A stretch of 64,000 nucleotides of DNA from Pseudomonadota bacterium. Lineage in GTDB: Bacteria; Pseudomonadota; Alphaproteobacteria; Rhizobiales; Xanthobacteraceae. The translations under genes and the position numbers were made by a program. This document shows positions 8,385 to 18,871 of the stretch, in pieces. Position 1 is the first letter of the stretch; each line of letters opens with the position of its first letter. The notes beneath the pieces are model-generated. The model made no database searches and was not told where the DNA came from. It was given only the letters and a program-made list of their open reading frames with translations. The stretch spans positions 3,189-67,188 of the forward strand of contig JAEYRD010000151.1 in the NCBI GenBank assembly GCA_023435725.1. Direction: 5' to 3'.

Positions 8385-9005
8385 ATGCTGATGATCGTGA
8401 AAATCCTACGCGCCGGCCGGACCTCTGCACGCGATTTCCTCGCCGACAGCAGGGCGCTCGCTGCCACGGAATTCGCGATGATCGTGCCGCTGATGCTCGT
8501 GATGTTCTTCGGCACCATCGAAGTCTCGACCGCGGTGGCGATCGATCGCAAGGTCACGCTGATTGCGCGAACGCTGTCCGACCTGACGTCGCAATCCTCG
8601 GGAGCGGTGACCGATCCGAGTCTGCAGAACACGTTCACGGCGAGCATCTCGATCGTCACGCCTTACGATGCGAGCAACACGGTAGGCACGATCTCCCAAA
8701 TCGCAATCGATGCGAATAGCATCGCGACGGTCCAGTGGAGCAGGTCTGCCACCGTTGCGAGCTCTTCCGCGACGCAGGCGACCCTCACGACATCGCTTCG
8801 CAAGCCAGGCGACAAGATCACCTCGTCGATCCCCTCGGCGCTTCTGGTGCCGTCGACCTATCTGATACTGAGCGAGGTCAGCTATACCTATAAGCCCACG
8901 CTCTACTACGTATTGAAGTCGGACTTGGTGCTGAGCGACGTCTCCTATACACGGCCGCGCCAGGTCAGCTGTATTGCCTACACCCCCGTATCGCAGACAT
9001 GCTGA
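8385..9005 (+). CDS. Second TadE/TadG-like minor pilin
   Basis: A 206-residue protein with the same layout as its upstream neighbour: positively charged N-terminus, TadE-like block ALAATEFAMIVPLMLVMFFGTIEVSTAVAIDRK (about residues 25-57) with the characteristic Glu, then a Ser/Thr-rich extracytoplasmic part ending in two cysteines. Low similarity to the first copy outside the helix suggests distinct TadE- and TadF-like roles. ATG at 8385, 8391 or 8394 are all possible starts. A shared hairpin terminator follows. Confidence 0.88.
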   Translation: MLMIVKILRAGRTSARDFLADSRALAATEFAMIVPLMLVMFFGTIEVSTAVAIDRKVTLIARTLSDLTSQSSGAVTDPSLQNTFTASISIVTPYDASNTVGTISQIAIDANSIATVQWSRSATVASSSATQATLTTSLRKPGDKITSSIPSALLVPSTYLILSEVSYTYKPTLYYVLKSDLVLSDVSYTRPRQVSCIAYTPVSQTC

Positions 9006-9065
9006 ACTGACTTGGTCCACCGCCGCGTCGATGGCTGAAGTCATCGATCTCAGGACACCAGACAG

Positions 9066-9102
9066 AAAAAAAGGCCGCGCTTAGCGCACGGCCTTTTCCT
9101 TT
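9066..9102. terminator. Bidirectional terminator between tadE-like gene and cold-shock gene
   Basis: Stem AAAAGGCCG (9069-9077) pairs with CGGCCTTTT (9089-9097), with A-run on the left and T-run on the right, so it can end transcription from both the plus-strand pilus genes and the minus-strand cold-shock gene. Confidence 0.85.
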
Positions 9103-9151
9103 GGTCGTTTAGCTTGGTCGCTCGAGCCGATCCGGGCCAAGCCCGGCAGGC

Positions 9152-9358
9152 TCAGCCGGCGCTGCGGAGGTTGTCCGCTGCCGACTTGCCGGAACGGCGG
9201 TCGGCGACGATCTCGTAGGAGATCTTCTGGCCTTCGCGCAGCGTGCCGAGGCCGGCGCGCTCAACGGCGCTGATGTGAACGAAGACGTCCTGGCCGCCAT
9301 CGTCGGGCTGGATGAAGCCAAAGCCCTTGGTCGCGTTAAACCACTTCACGGTTCCCAT
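9152..9358 (-). CDS. cspA: Cold-shock-domain protein (CspA family)
   Basis: A 68-residue single-stranded nucleic-acid binding protein. RNP1 (GTVKWFNATKGFGFI) and RNP2 (DVFVHIS) are intact. I start it at the ATG at 9358 (MGTVKWF...), the normal family start; an in-frame GTG 45 bases upstream would add 15 residues ending in PVS and is less likely. Function: RNA chaperone, either constitutive or cold induced. It is followed upstream on the same strand by infA and a DEAD-box helicase, all with cold-related RNA roles. Confidence 0.95.
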   Translation of the reverse strand: MGTVKWFNATKGFGFIQPDDGGQDVFVHISAVERAGLGTLREGQKISYEIVADRRSGKSAADNLRSAG

Positions 9359-9622
9359 GCTCACGGGGGTAGTCCTTCTCAGATACGTAGTGTCGAAGCC
9401 CACTTTCGCGGGCGGTTAGATCGAATTTCTGGAAGGGTCGTCAGCGTGTCTGAACCGGCTGTACCGGTGGATGCTAATATCGTCCGGCCGAAAATCGATT
9501 AGTGCATTTTATTGGAAATAGGGACTCAAAACAATCCTGACGTGCACGAAATTTTGATCCGCCGTGGTGTCCACGGCGGACCAGCATACAGGTCGGAATT
9601 TCAATGCCGCGCTTGATCCAGA

Positions 9623-9910
9623 TCAACGGCGGCGGAATTGGCCACCGCGCTGTCCGGGTCGCGGAGGTCCGCCGGCCGTCGCAGGACGTTCGTCCTTGTG
9701 GCGGAAAATCAGCCGTCCCTTCTCCAAATCATAGGGCGACATTTCCACCGTCACGCGGTCTCCCGCCAGCGTCTTGATGCGGTTCTTCTTCATCTTGCCG
9801 GCGGTGTAGGCGACGATCTCGTGTCCGGCATCGAGCTGAACGCGGTAGCGTGCGTCGGGGAGGATTTCGGTGACCAGTCCTTCGAACTGGATCAGCTCTT
9901 CCTTAGCCAT
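9623..9910 (-). CDS. infA: Translation initiation factor IF-1
   Basis: A 95-residue S1/OB-fold protein that occupies the ribosomal A site during initiation. Core motifs are present: IQFEGLVTEILPDARYRVQL, GHEIVAYTAGKMKKNRIKTLAGDRVTVEMSPYDLEKGRLIFR. The usual IF-1 is about 72 residues; this one carries an extra basic Gly/Pro/Arg-rich tail (GGPPRPGQRGGQFRRR). It starts 23 bases after the helicase stop, suggesting one transcript. Confidence 0.95.
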   Translation of the reverse strand: MAKEELIQFEGLVTEILPDARYRVQLDAGHEIVAYTAGKMKKNRIKTLAGDRVTVEMSPYDLEKGRLIFRHKDERPATAGGPPRPGQRGGQFRRR

Positions 9911-9933
9911 GAATTTCTCCAGGTCGTGGACGG

Positions 9934-11481
<1,548 letters not shown>

Positions 11482-11985
11482 GTCAAAAGCGTGCGCCCGA
11501 CGCAGTCCGTGGGGTGCGCGCAAAAGGGTGTCGACAAGACACCTGCGTGTTTGGGGTGTCGGATGGCTTGGTGAGATGGGGCAAGCCAGAGGCCCGAAAG
11601 GGCTTAAGAACACGCGGCTCGCTACGACCCCTTGATTCGCAAGAGGTCTCGCTTGGTCATATGGAACATTGAGGGGGCGCTTTCAAGGCAAGCCCGCCTC
11701 AAACAGCGATTGCGGTGCAGAAATAGTTATGCCGGAAATTTAGACAGAAGCGCAAGTTTGCTCAAAAAATAATCTGCTTGCCGCATTAGCATACATTTTG
11801 CTCGCTCAAATTTTGGGCAGTTGGACCGCGATCGAATCTAGATTGCGGTAAAATTATCTATTCTGACCAATAGGTTGGCACGTGCCCAGCCCATGGCATG
11901 GTTCTTGCGATTCCATTAATCGCAGGCGGCCGTGGGGGCCGTTTCGCAGCGTTTTTCACGTCTGCGTCAGGGAGATGATACACTC
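11482..11985. other. Divergent region between RNA helicase and urtA
   Basis: About 500 bases without a gene. The middle (about 11700-11880) is visibly AT-rich for this genome. It contains a near-palindrome TGGCACGTGCCCA (11876-11888) just upstream of a sigma-54 promoter match; NtrC sites might lie here but I cannot define them by eye. Confidence 0.6.
11894..11908 (+). promoter_or_regulatory. Sigma-54 (RpoN) -24/-12 promoter of urtA
   Basis: TGGCATG at 11894-11900 and TTGC at 11905-11908, so that the invariant GG and GC dinucleotides are separated by exactly 10 bases, as RpoN requires. Transcription would start near 11920, about 65 bases before the urtA ATG. Urea transport operons are commonly under NtrC/RpoN control, which fits. 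Confidence 0.8.
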
Positions 11986-13314
11986 ATGCCTACCAAATCC
12001 ATTCACGATATAGCGGCGTCATTTAGCCGCCGCGGCGTGCTCGCCGCGACCGCCGGACTGATGCTCGGTTTGGCTTCCATTTCCGGTGCGAAGGCTGCGG
12101 ACGACACCATCAAGGTCGGCGTCCTTCATTCTCTCTCGGGTACCATGGCCATCAGCGAAACCACGCTGAAGGACACTATCCTCTTCCTGATCGACGAGCA
12201 GAACAAGAAGGGCGGTGTGCTCGGCAAGAAGCTCGAAGCCGTCGTCGTCGATCCCGCCTCGAACTGGCCGCTGTTCGCGGAAAAGGCGCGCGAGCTGATC
12301 ACCAAGGACAAGGTCGCGGTCGTGTTTGGCTGCTGGACCTCGGTGTCGCGCAAGTCGGTGCTCCCGGTGTTCAAGGAGCTGAACAACATTCTTTTCTACC
12401 CCGTGCAGTACGAGGGTGAGGAGAGCGAGCGCAACGTGTTCTACACGGGTGCGGCGCCGAACCAGCAGGCGATCCCGGCCGTCGACTACCTGATGAAGGA
12501 AGAGAAGGTGAAGCGCTGGGTGCTCGCGGGCACCGACTACGTCTATCCGCGCACCACCAACAAGATCCTGGAAGCCTATCTGAAGTCGAAGGGTGTCGCC
12601 CAGGAAGACATCATGATCAACTACACGCCGTTCGGTCACTCCGACTGGCAGACGATCGTGGCCGACATCAAGAAGTTCGGCTCGGCCGGCAAGAAGACCG
12701 CGGTGGTCTCGACCATCAACGGCGACGCCAACGTTCCCTTCTACAAGGAGCTCGGCAACCAGGGCATCAAGGCGAAGGACATCCCGGTGGTCGCGTTCTC
12801 CGTGGGTGAGGAAGAACTCGCCGGCATCGACACCAAGCCGCTGGTCGGCCATCTCGCCGCCTGGAACTATTTCGAGTCGATCAAGACCAAGGATGGATCG
12901 AACGAGAAGTTCATCAAGGACTGGCAGGCCTACACCAAGAACCCGAAGCGCGTGACCAACGACCCGATGGAAGCGCACGTGATCGGCTTCAACATGTGGG
13001 TGAAGGCCGTCGAGAAGGTGAAGTCGACCGATCCGGACAAGGTGATCGACGCGCTTCCCGGCATCGAGGCGCCAAACCTGACCGGCGGCGTGTCGAAGAT
13101 GCTGCCGAACCACCACATCACCAAGCCGGTGTTCATCGGCGAGATCAAGGGCAACGGCCAGTTCGACGTGGTCTGGAAGACCCCCGGACTCGTCGCCGGC
13201 GATGCCTGGTCGAAGGAGCTCGACGGCTCCAAGGACCTGATCGGCGATTGGGTCGGCAAGAAGTGCGGCAACTTCAACACCAAGACCAACAAGTGTCTCG
13301 GTTCGGGCTCCTGA
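11986..13314 (+). CDS. urtA: UrtA, urea ABC transporter substrate-binding protein
   Basis: A 442-residue periplasmic binding protein of the branched-chain-amino-acid/amide family. The leader holds a twin-arginine-like SRRGVLAATAGL, cut near AKAAD. The mature start DTIKVGVLHSLSGTMAISE and CWTSVSRKSVLPVFKELNNILFYPVQYEGEE are typical of UrtA rather than LivJ. The ATG at 11986 is chosen because GGAGATG lies 10 bases upstream. It is first in the urtABCDE set and is followed by a strong hairpin that probably raises its transcript level relative to the permeases. Confidence 0.95.
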   Translation: MPTKSIHDIAASFSRRGVLAATAGLMLGLASISGAKAADDTIKVGVLHSLSGTMAISETTLKDTILFLIDEQNKKGGVLGKKLEAVVVDPASNWPLFAEKARELITKDKVAVVFGCWTSVSRKSVLPVFKELNNILFYPVQYEGEESERNVFYTGAAPNQQAIPAVDYLMKEEKVKRWVLAGTDYVYPRTTNKILEAYLKSKGVAQEDIMINYTPFGHSDWQTIVADIKKFGSAGKKTAVVSTINGDANVPFYKELGNQGIKAKDIPVVAFSVGEEELAGIDTKPLVGHLAAWNYFESIKTKDGSNEKFIKDWQAYTKNPKRVTNDPMEAHVIGFNMWVKAVEKVKSTDPDKVIDALPGIEAPNLTGGVSKMLPNHHITKPVFIGEIKGNGQFDVVWKTPGLVAGDAWSKELDGSKDLIGDWVGKKCGNFNTKTNKCLGSGS

Positions 13315-13341
13315 TCCGGATCTGACGGCTCATTGCACGAT

Positions 13342-13373
13342 GGGAGAAGGCGGCTATTCCGCCGCCTTCTCCC
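13342..13373 (+). terminator. Hairpin between urtA and urtB (attenuator or RNA-stabilising stem)
   Basis: A perfect 12-base stem, GGGAGAAGGCGG (13342-13353) with CCGCCTTCTCCC (13362-13373) and an 8-base loop. No U-run follows, so it is more likely a 3'-protecting or partial-termination element, as often seen after binding-protein genes. Confidence 0.75.
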
Positions 13374-13397
13374 CCACTTCTGCCGGGGTGTTTCACA

Positions 13398-15005
13398 GTG
13401 CCAACCAATTTGTCCGCCCGTTTCTGCACCTTCGTCCTCTCGTTGTTTCTGATCGCGTTCGCGCTGCCCGCCTTCGCCGGTCCGTTCGAGGATGCGGTCG
13501 CCAAATTCGCCAATGACGATTTTTCCGACACCGAAGAGGCGATCGGCGTGGTCGCGAGCAGCGGCAACGCGCTGGCGTTTCCGATCATCAGCGCGCTCCA
13601 GGACGGCCGCCTCATGGCCGATCCGGACAGCAAGAAGGTTTACGTCACCGGCGCCGACGGCAAGTCGATCGATGCCGCGACCGGCCAGCCCGTAGCCAGC
13701 GTCCCGGACAGTGCGAGTGCGGTTCGCCTCAACAACCGCCTGCGCCGCAGCGTCGACGCTGCGCTCGGCGGCCTGACACTACAGTCGCCGGATATCGGAA
13801 CGCGGCTGCAGGCCGCGCAATCGGTCTTCAAGTCGCATGAAGAGACCGCGCTCGAGGCCGTCGATGGCGCGCTCGCCAAGGAAACCAACAAATCAGTCAA
13901 GGCGGCGCTGGGCGAAGCCCGCGCGGCGATCCTGTTGTTCAAGTCCGACGCCACCGAGGTCGAGAAGCTCGAGGCGGTCGCCACCCTCCGGGCACGCGGC
14001 GACCAGGAGGCGCTGGCGCTGCTCACCGGAATGGGCGACCAGCCCCCCTCTGTGACCAAGGCTGCCGCGGGCGCGATCGGCTCGATTCAGAATTCGCTCG
14101 CGGTCTGGTCCACCGTGCAGAATGCCTGGTACGGCCTCTCGCTCGGCTCGGTGCTGCTGCTCGCCGCGATCGGGCTCGCCATCACCTTCGGCGTGATGGG
14201 CGTCATCAACATGGCGCATGGCGAGATGGTGATGATCGGCGCCTACACCACCTTCGTGGTGCAGGAGGTGATCCGCACCCGCTATCCCGGCCTGTTCGAC
14301 TATTCCTTACTGATTGCGGTGCCGCTCGCCTTCCTGGTCGCCGGTGTGATCGGCGTGCTGATCGAGCGTAGCATCATCCGCTTCCTCTACGGCCGTCCGC
14401 TGGAAACGCTGCTCGCGACGTGGGGTCTGTCGCTGGTGCTCCAGCAGGCGGTGCGCACCATGTTCGGTCCGACCAACCGCGAGGTCGGCAATCCTTCCTG
14501 GATGAGCGGCGCGTTCGAACTCGGTCAGATCACCATCACCTATAACCGGCTTTGGATCCTCTGCTTCACGCTGGCCGTGTTCGCGATCCTGCTTGCGATG
14601 CTGCGCTACACCGCGCTCGGTCTCGAGATGCGCGCAGTGACGCAGAACCGCCGCATGGCGGCCTCGATGGGCATTGCCACCTCGCGCGTCGACGCGCTCA
14701 CGTTCGGTCTCGGCTCGGGCATCGCCGGCATCGCAGGCGTGGCGCTGTCGCAGATCGACAATGTCAGCCCCAATCTGGGCCAGAGCTACATCATCGACAG
14801 CTTCATGGTCGTGGTGTTCGGCGGCGTCGGCAATCTCTGGGGCACGCTGGTCGGCGCCTTCACGCTCGGCATCGCCAACAAGTTCCTGGAACCGGTCGCC
14901 GGCGCCGTGCTCGGCAAGATCGCCATCCTGGTTCTCATCATCCTGTTCATTCAAAAGCGGCCGCGCGGCCTGTTCGCGCTCAAGGGCCGTGCGGTGGAAG
15001 CATGA
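13398..15005 (+). CDS. urtB: UrtB, urea ABC transporter permease
   Basis: A 535-residue inner-membrane permease. A signal-like leader (ALPAFAGPF) and a soluble extracytoplasmic N-region of about 200 residues precede the LivH-type membrane domain (from SLGSVLLLAAIGLAITFGVMGVINMAHGEMVMIGAYT). The long N-terminal extension is characteristic of UrtB and separates it from LivH. Translation starts at a GTG (13398). The stop overlaps the urtC start by ATGA. Confidence 0.94.
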   Translation: MPTNLSARFCTFVLSLFLIAFALPAFAGPFEDAVAKFANDDFSDTEEAIGVVASSGNALAFPIISALQDGRLMADPDSKKVYVTGADGKSIDAATGQPVASVPDSASAVRLNNRLRRSVDAALGGLTLQSPDIGTRLQAAQSVFKSHEETALEAVDGALAKETNKSVKAALGEARAAILLFKSDATEVEKLEAVATLRARGDQEALALLTGMGDQPPSVTKAAAGAIGSIQNSLAVWSTVQNAWYGLSLGSVLLLAAIGLAITFGVMGVINMAHGEMVMIGAYTTFVVQEVIRTRYPGLFDYSLLIAVPLAFLVAGVIGVLIERSIIRFLYGRPLETLLATWGLSLVLQQAVRTMFGPTNREVGNPSWMSGAFELGQITITYNRLWILCFTLAVFAILLAMLRYTALGLEMRAVTQNRRMAASMGIATSRVDALTFGLGSGIAGIAGVALSQIDNVSPNLGQSYIIDSFMVVVFGGVGNLWGTLVGAFTLGIANKFLEPVAGAVLGKIAILVLIILFIQKRPRGLFALKGRAVEA

Positions 15006-16171
15006 GCCCCCACATGCTGACCCGATCGCTGGACCGCGGCGCCACGATCTTCCTCACCGTCGTCGCGGCCTGCGGCATCCTGATCCCGCTCTCGAACCTG
15101 CTGCTGCCCGCGGGGTCGTTCCTGCAGGTGCCGACCTATCTCGTCGCGCTGTGGGGCAAGTATGTCTGCTACGCGATCCTCGCGCTCGCGATCGACCTGA
15201 TCTGGGGTTATTGCGGCATCCTTTCGCTCGGCCACGGTGCGTTCTTCGCGCTCGGCGGCTACGCGATGGGCATGTATCTGATGCGGCAGATCGGCACCCG
15301 CGGCGTCTACGGCAACCCGATCCTGCCCGACTTCATGGTGTTCCTGAACTGGCAGAAGCTGCCCTGGTACTGGTACGGCTTCGACATGTTCTGGTTCGCG
15401 GCGCTGATGGTGCTGTTCGTGCCCGGCCTGCTCGCCTTCTGCTTCGGCTGGCTCGCTTTCCGCTCCCGCGTCACCGGCGTGTATCTGTCGATCATCACGC
15501 AGGCGATGACCTATGCGCTGCTGCTCGCCTTCTTCCGCAATGATTTCGGTTTCGGCGGCAACAACGGCCTGACCGACTTCAAGGACATCCTGGGCTTCAA
15601 CGTTCAGGCCGAAGGCACCCGCGCGGCGCTGTTCGCGTTGAGCTGCCTGGCGCTGATCGTCGGCTTCCTGATCTGCCGGTCCATCGTCTCGTCAAAGCTC
15701 GGCAAGGTGCTGATCGCGATCCGCGATGCGGAATCGCGCACGCGCTTCCTCGGCTACCGCGTCGAATCCTACAAGCTGTTCGTGTTCACGGTCTCGGCCT
15801 GCATGGCCGGCGTTGCCGGCGCGCTCTATGTGCCGCAGGTCGGGATCATCAATCCCAGTGAATTCGCGCCGGGTAATTCGATCGAGGCGGTGATCTGGGT
15901 CGCGGTCGGTGGCCGCGGCACGTTGGTGGGCGCGGCGCTCGGTGCCGTCGTCGTCAACTACGCAAAGACGTTCTTCACTTCGGGTGTGCTCGCGCCCTAC
16001 TGGCTGTTCATGCTGGGCGCGCTGTTCATCCTGGTGACGCTGCTGCTGCCGAAGGGCATCGTCGGCACCTTCAACGCCTGGTGGGAATCGTCGAAGGAAA
16101 AAAGCACCGCGGCGGCCATCGCGAGCGCGGCGGTCGAAGACGGCGTGACCGAACCGAAGATGGCGGAGTAG
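15002..16171 (+). CDS. urtC: UrtC, urea ABC transporter permease
   Basis: A 389-residue LivM-type permease partner of UrtB. It begins MSPHMLTRSLDRGATIFL at the ATG that overlaps the urtB stop; a longer open frame extends upstream inside urtB but is not used. Family blocks include AIDLIWGYCGILSLGHGAFFALGGYAMGMYLM, FGFGGNNGLTDFKDILGF and GVAGALYVPQVGIINPSEFAPGNSIEAVIWVAVGGRG. Five bases separate it from urtD. Confidence 0.94.
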   Translation: MSPHMLTRSLDRGATIFLTVVAACGILIPLSNLLLPAGSFLQVPTYLVALWGKYVCYAILALAIDLIWGYCGILSLGHGAFFALGGYAMGMYLMRQIGTRGVYGNPILPDFMVFLNWQKLPWYWYGFDMFWFAALMVLFVPGLLAFCFGWLAFRSRVTGVYLSIITQAMTYALLLAFFRNDFGFGGNNGLTDFKDILGFNVQAEGTRAALFALSCLALIVGFLICRSIVSSKLGKVLIAIRDAESRTRFLGYRVESYKLFVFTVSACMAGVAGALYVPQVGIINPSEFAPGNSIEAVIWVAVGGRGTLVGAALGAVVVNYAKTFFTSGVLAPYWLFMLGALFILVTLLLPKGIVGTFNAWWESSKEKSTAAAIASAAVEDGVTEPKMAE

Positions 16172-16176
16172 GCGTA

Positions 16177-16938
16177 ATGAACGTCATGGACACCCGCGCG
16201 ACTTCTGCGATGCTCTATCTCGACGGCGTGCACGTCTCCTTCGACGGCTTCCACGCCATCAACAATCTGTCGCTGACGCTCGCGCCCGGCGAGATGCGCG
16301 CGATCATCGGCCCGAACGGCGCCGGCAAGACCACGATGATGGACATCATCACCGGCAAGACCAAGCCGGACGAAGGCACGGTGCTGTTCGACGGCGTCAC
16401 CGACCTGACGCGCCTGGATGAGACCCGCATCGCCGAGCTGGGCATTGGCCGCAAATTCCAGAAGCCGACGGTGTTCGAGAGCCAGACCGTGCAGGACAAC
16501 GTCCTGCTGGCGCTCAATGTCGATCATAGCGTCAAGGGCACGCTGTTCTGGCGCGGCAGCAAGGTTGAGTCGGAGCGCATCGACAAGGTGCTGGAAACGA
16601 TTCGTCTCACCGAGGCGCGCAATCGGTTGGCGGGCAGCCTCAGCCACGGCCAGAAGCAGTGGCTTGAGATCGGCATGCTGCTCGCGCAGGATCCGAAGCT
16701 CTTGCTGGTCGACGAGCCCGTCGCCGGCATGACCGACGTCGAGACGCACCTCACCGCCGAACTGCTCAAGGAGATCAACAAGACCCACACCGTGATGGTG
16801 GTCGAGCACGACATGACCTTCGTGCGCGAGCTCGGCGTCAAGGTCACCTGCCTGCACGAAGGCACCGTGCTGGCGGAAGGCACAATCGACCAGGTCTCGT
16901 CCAACGAGCGGGTCATCGAAGTCTATCTGGGACGCTGA
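16177..16938 (+). CDS. urtD: UrtD, urea ABC transporter ATP-binding protein
   Basis: A 253-residue ABC ATPase of the LivG class. Walker A GPNGAGKTT, an ABC signature variant LSHGQKQWLEIGML (SHGQ instead of SGGQ, usual in UrtD), Walker B LLLVDEPVAGM and the switch His in VVEHDM are visible. I begin at the ATG at 16177; ATG at 16186 is an alternative. It pairs with UrtE to energise urea import. Confidence 0.94.
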   Translation: MNVMDTRATSAMLYLDGVHVSFDGFHAINNLSLTLAPGEMRAIIGPNGAGKTTMMDIITGKTKPDEGTVLFDGVTDLTRLDETRIAELGIGRKFQKPTVFESQTVQDNVLLALNVDHSVKGTLFWRGSKVESERIDKVLETIRLTEARNRLAGSLSHGQKQWLEIGMLLAQDPKLLLVDEPVAGMTDVETHLTAELLKEINKTHTVMVVEHDMTFVRELGVKVTCLHEGTVLAEGTIDQVSSNERVIEVYLGR

Positions 16939-16941
16939 GCG

Positions 16942-17637
16942 ATGCTTGAGGTCAAGGATATCAACCTGTTCTACGGCGCGGCGCAGGCGCTGCGCGGCGT
17001 TTCCATCTCGGCCGAGCCGGGCAAGGTGACTTGCGTGCTCGGTCGCAACGGTGTCGGCAAGACTTCGCTCCTGCGCGCCATGGTCGGCCAGTATCCGATC
17101 TCGTCGGGCGCAATCGTGCTCGACGGCAACGACATCACGGGCCTGAAGCCCTATGAGCGGGCTCGCAAGGGCATCGGCTTCGTGCCGCAGGGCCGCGAGA
17201 TATTTCCGCTGTTGACCGTCGAAGAGAATCTGAAGACGGGCTTCGGCCCGCTCAAGCGCGAGGACAAGCACATTCCGGACGACGTGTTCTCGCTGTTTCC
17301 GGTGCTGCAATCCATGCTCGGCCGGCGCGGCGGCGATCTTTCCGGCGGCCAGCAGCAGCAGCTCGCAATCGGGCGTGCGCTGGTGATGCGACCGAAGCTG
17401 CTGCTTCTCGACGAGCCGACCGAAGGTATCCAGCCCTCGATCATCAAGGACATCGGCCGCGCCATCTCGTATTTGCGCAACCTCGGCAATATCGCCATCG
17501 TGCTGGTCGAACAATATCTCGACTTTGCCTGCGAACTCGGCGACAGTTTCGCCGTGATGGATCGAGGTGCGGTGAAATTCGCCTGCGACCGCTCCAATCT
17601 CGACGCGAGCGAAATCAGCCGCCAGATGGCGCTGTAA
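16942..17637 (+). CDS. urtE: UrtE, urea ABC transporter ATP-binding protein
   Basis: A 231-residue LivF-class ATPase: Walker A GRNGVGKTS, signature LSGGQQQQLAIGRAL, Walker B LLLLDEPTEGIQPSI, and VEQ in the H-loop region (VLVEQYLDF). Starts three bases after the urtD stop. It ends the transporter block; ureD begins 51 bases downstream with no terminator between, which supports one transcript for urea uptake and hydrolysis. Confidence 0.94.
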   Translation: MLEVKDINLFYGAAQALRGVSISAEPGKVTCVLGRNGVGKTSLLRAMVGQYPISSGAIVLDGNDITGLKPYERARKGIGFVPQGREIFPLLTVEENLKTGFGPLKREDKHIPDDVFSLFPVLQSMLGRRGGDLSGGQQQQLAIGRALVMRPKLLLLDEPTEGIQPSIIKDIGRAISYLRNLGNIAIVLVEQYLDFACELGDSFAVMDRGAVKFACDRSNLDASEISRQMAL

Positions 17638-17688
17638 GCCAAGAAATCGTAAGCCAGGAAATCTTGCCGCGACCGGCTGGGGAGGCGG

Positions 17689-18519
17689 ATGCGCAGCGAA
17701 CTGTCAGTCACTTCCACCGTATTCGAGGCCAACCGCGCCCGCGGTGCGGTTCGGTTCGACGTGCATGCGCGCGACGGCGTGACCCGGCGCGGCGTCTTGC
17801 ATGAATCCGGCTCGCTTCGCGTGCGCTTTCCCTCACCGGAAGGTCAAGGTCTGTCCGGCGTGTTCGTCAACACGGCCGGTGGGGTCGCCGGCGGCGATCG
17901 CTTCGACATCGAGATCGCGGCGGCCGACGCCGCACGCCTGACGCTGACGACGGCGGCGGCCGAGAAGATCTACCGTGCGCCTGGACCGGCGGCGCAGCTC
18001 AACATCGCGCTGAAGGTCGGCGCCGGGGCGCGTCTATCCTGGCTCCCGCAGGAGACCATCCTGTTCGACCGGGCTCGCGTGCAACGCTGCTTCGACATCG
18101 CGCTCGATGAAGCGGCCTCGCTCCTGCTCTGCGAGATCGTCGTGTTCGGCCGCACCGCCATGGGCGAGCGGATGGAGCAGGGTGAGTTCGTCGACCGCTG
18201 GCGGCTCTCCCGCGGCGGCAAGCTGGTCTTCGCAGAAACCGTCAGGCTCGATGGCAACATCGGCGCGAAACTTGCGCGATCGGCGGTCGCGAAGGGCGGC
18301 GCGGCGATCGGCACGGCGCTGATCGTTCCCGGCGACGAGGCCCTGGTCGAGCGCATCCGAGAGGCGTCGGAATCATTCTCCGGCGAGGTCGGGATATCTG
18401 CCTGGAACGGCTTTGCAATGGCGCGGTTCTGTGCCCAAGATGCGGCGCACTTGCGCGCCGACATGATGGCTGTGCTGGCGCGCACCGGTGCGGTTTTGCC
18501 GCGGCTCTGGCTGAATTGA
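17689..18519 (+). CDS. ureD: UreD, urease accessory protein
   Basis: A 276-residue scaffold for nickel delivery, acting with UreF and UreG on the urease apoprotein. Family blocks are seen: GSLRVRFPSPEGQGLSGVFVNTAGGVAGGDRF, LTLTTAAAEKIYRAPG, LSWLPQETILFDRARVQR. A good ribosome site (GGGGAGGCGG) precedes the ATG. It is the first gene of the ure block, directly after urtE. Confidence 0.93.
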   Translation: MRSELSVTSTVFEANRARGAVRFDVHARDGVTRRGVLHESGSLRVRFPSPEGQGLSGVFVNTAGGVAGGDRFDIEIAAADAARLTLTTAAAEKIYRAPGPAAQLNIALKVGAGARLSWLPQETILFDRARVQRCFDIALDEAASLLLCEIVVFGRTAMGERMEQGEFVDRWRLSRGGKLVFAETVRLDGNIGAKLARSAVAKGGAAIGTALIVPGDEALVERIREASESFSGEVGISAWNGFAMARFCAQDAAHLRADMMAVLARTGAVLPRLWLN

Positions 18520-18559
18520 TAACTGGCTGAATTGATGCGTTGAACGGAAGAGATTTCGC

Positions 18560-18862
18560 ATGAACCTGTCTCCCCGCGAAAAGGACAAGCTCCTGATCTC
18601 GATGGCGGCCATCGTGGCCCGCCGCCGGCTGGATCGCGGCGTCAAGCTCAATCATCCCGAGGCGGTCGCGATCATCTCCGACTTCATCCTCGAGGGCGCG
18701 CGCGATGGCCGCACCGTCGCCGAGCTGATGCAATCCGGCGCGCAGGTGCTCACCCGCGACCAGGTAATGCCCGGCATCCCCGAGATGATCCACGACATCC
18801 AGGTCGAGGCGACCTTTCCGGATGGGACGAAGCTCGTCACCGTGCATGAACCGATCAGGTAG
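18560..18862 (+). CDS. ureA: Urease gamma subunit
   Basis: A 100-residue urease subunit with the standard sequence LSPREKDKLLISMAAIVARRR, LNHPEAVAIISDFILEGARDGR, and MPGIPEMIHDIQVEATFPDGTKLVTVHEPI. Forms the (alpha-beta-gamma) complex with the two other subunits. Nine bases separate it from ureB. Confidence 0.97.
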   Translation: MNLSPREKDKLLISMAAIVARRRLDRGVKLNHPEAVAIISDFILEGARDGRTVAELMQSGAQVLTRDQVMPGIPEMIHDIQVEATFPDGTKLVTVHEPIR

Positions 18863-18871
18863 GAGAGCGAC

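Noticed and set aside
13398..14100. Possible extra gene fused in front of urtB
   Set aside because: A long extracytoplasmic N-region is normal in UrtB proteins, so no separate fusion is claimed.
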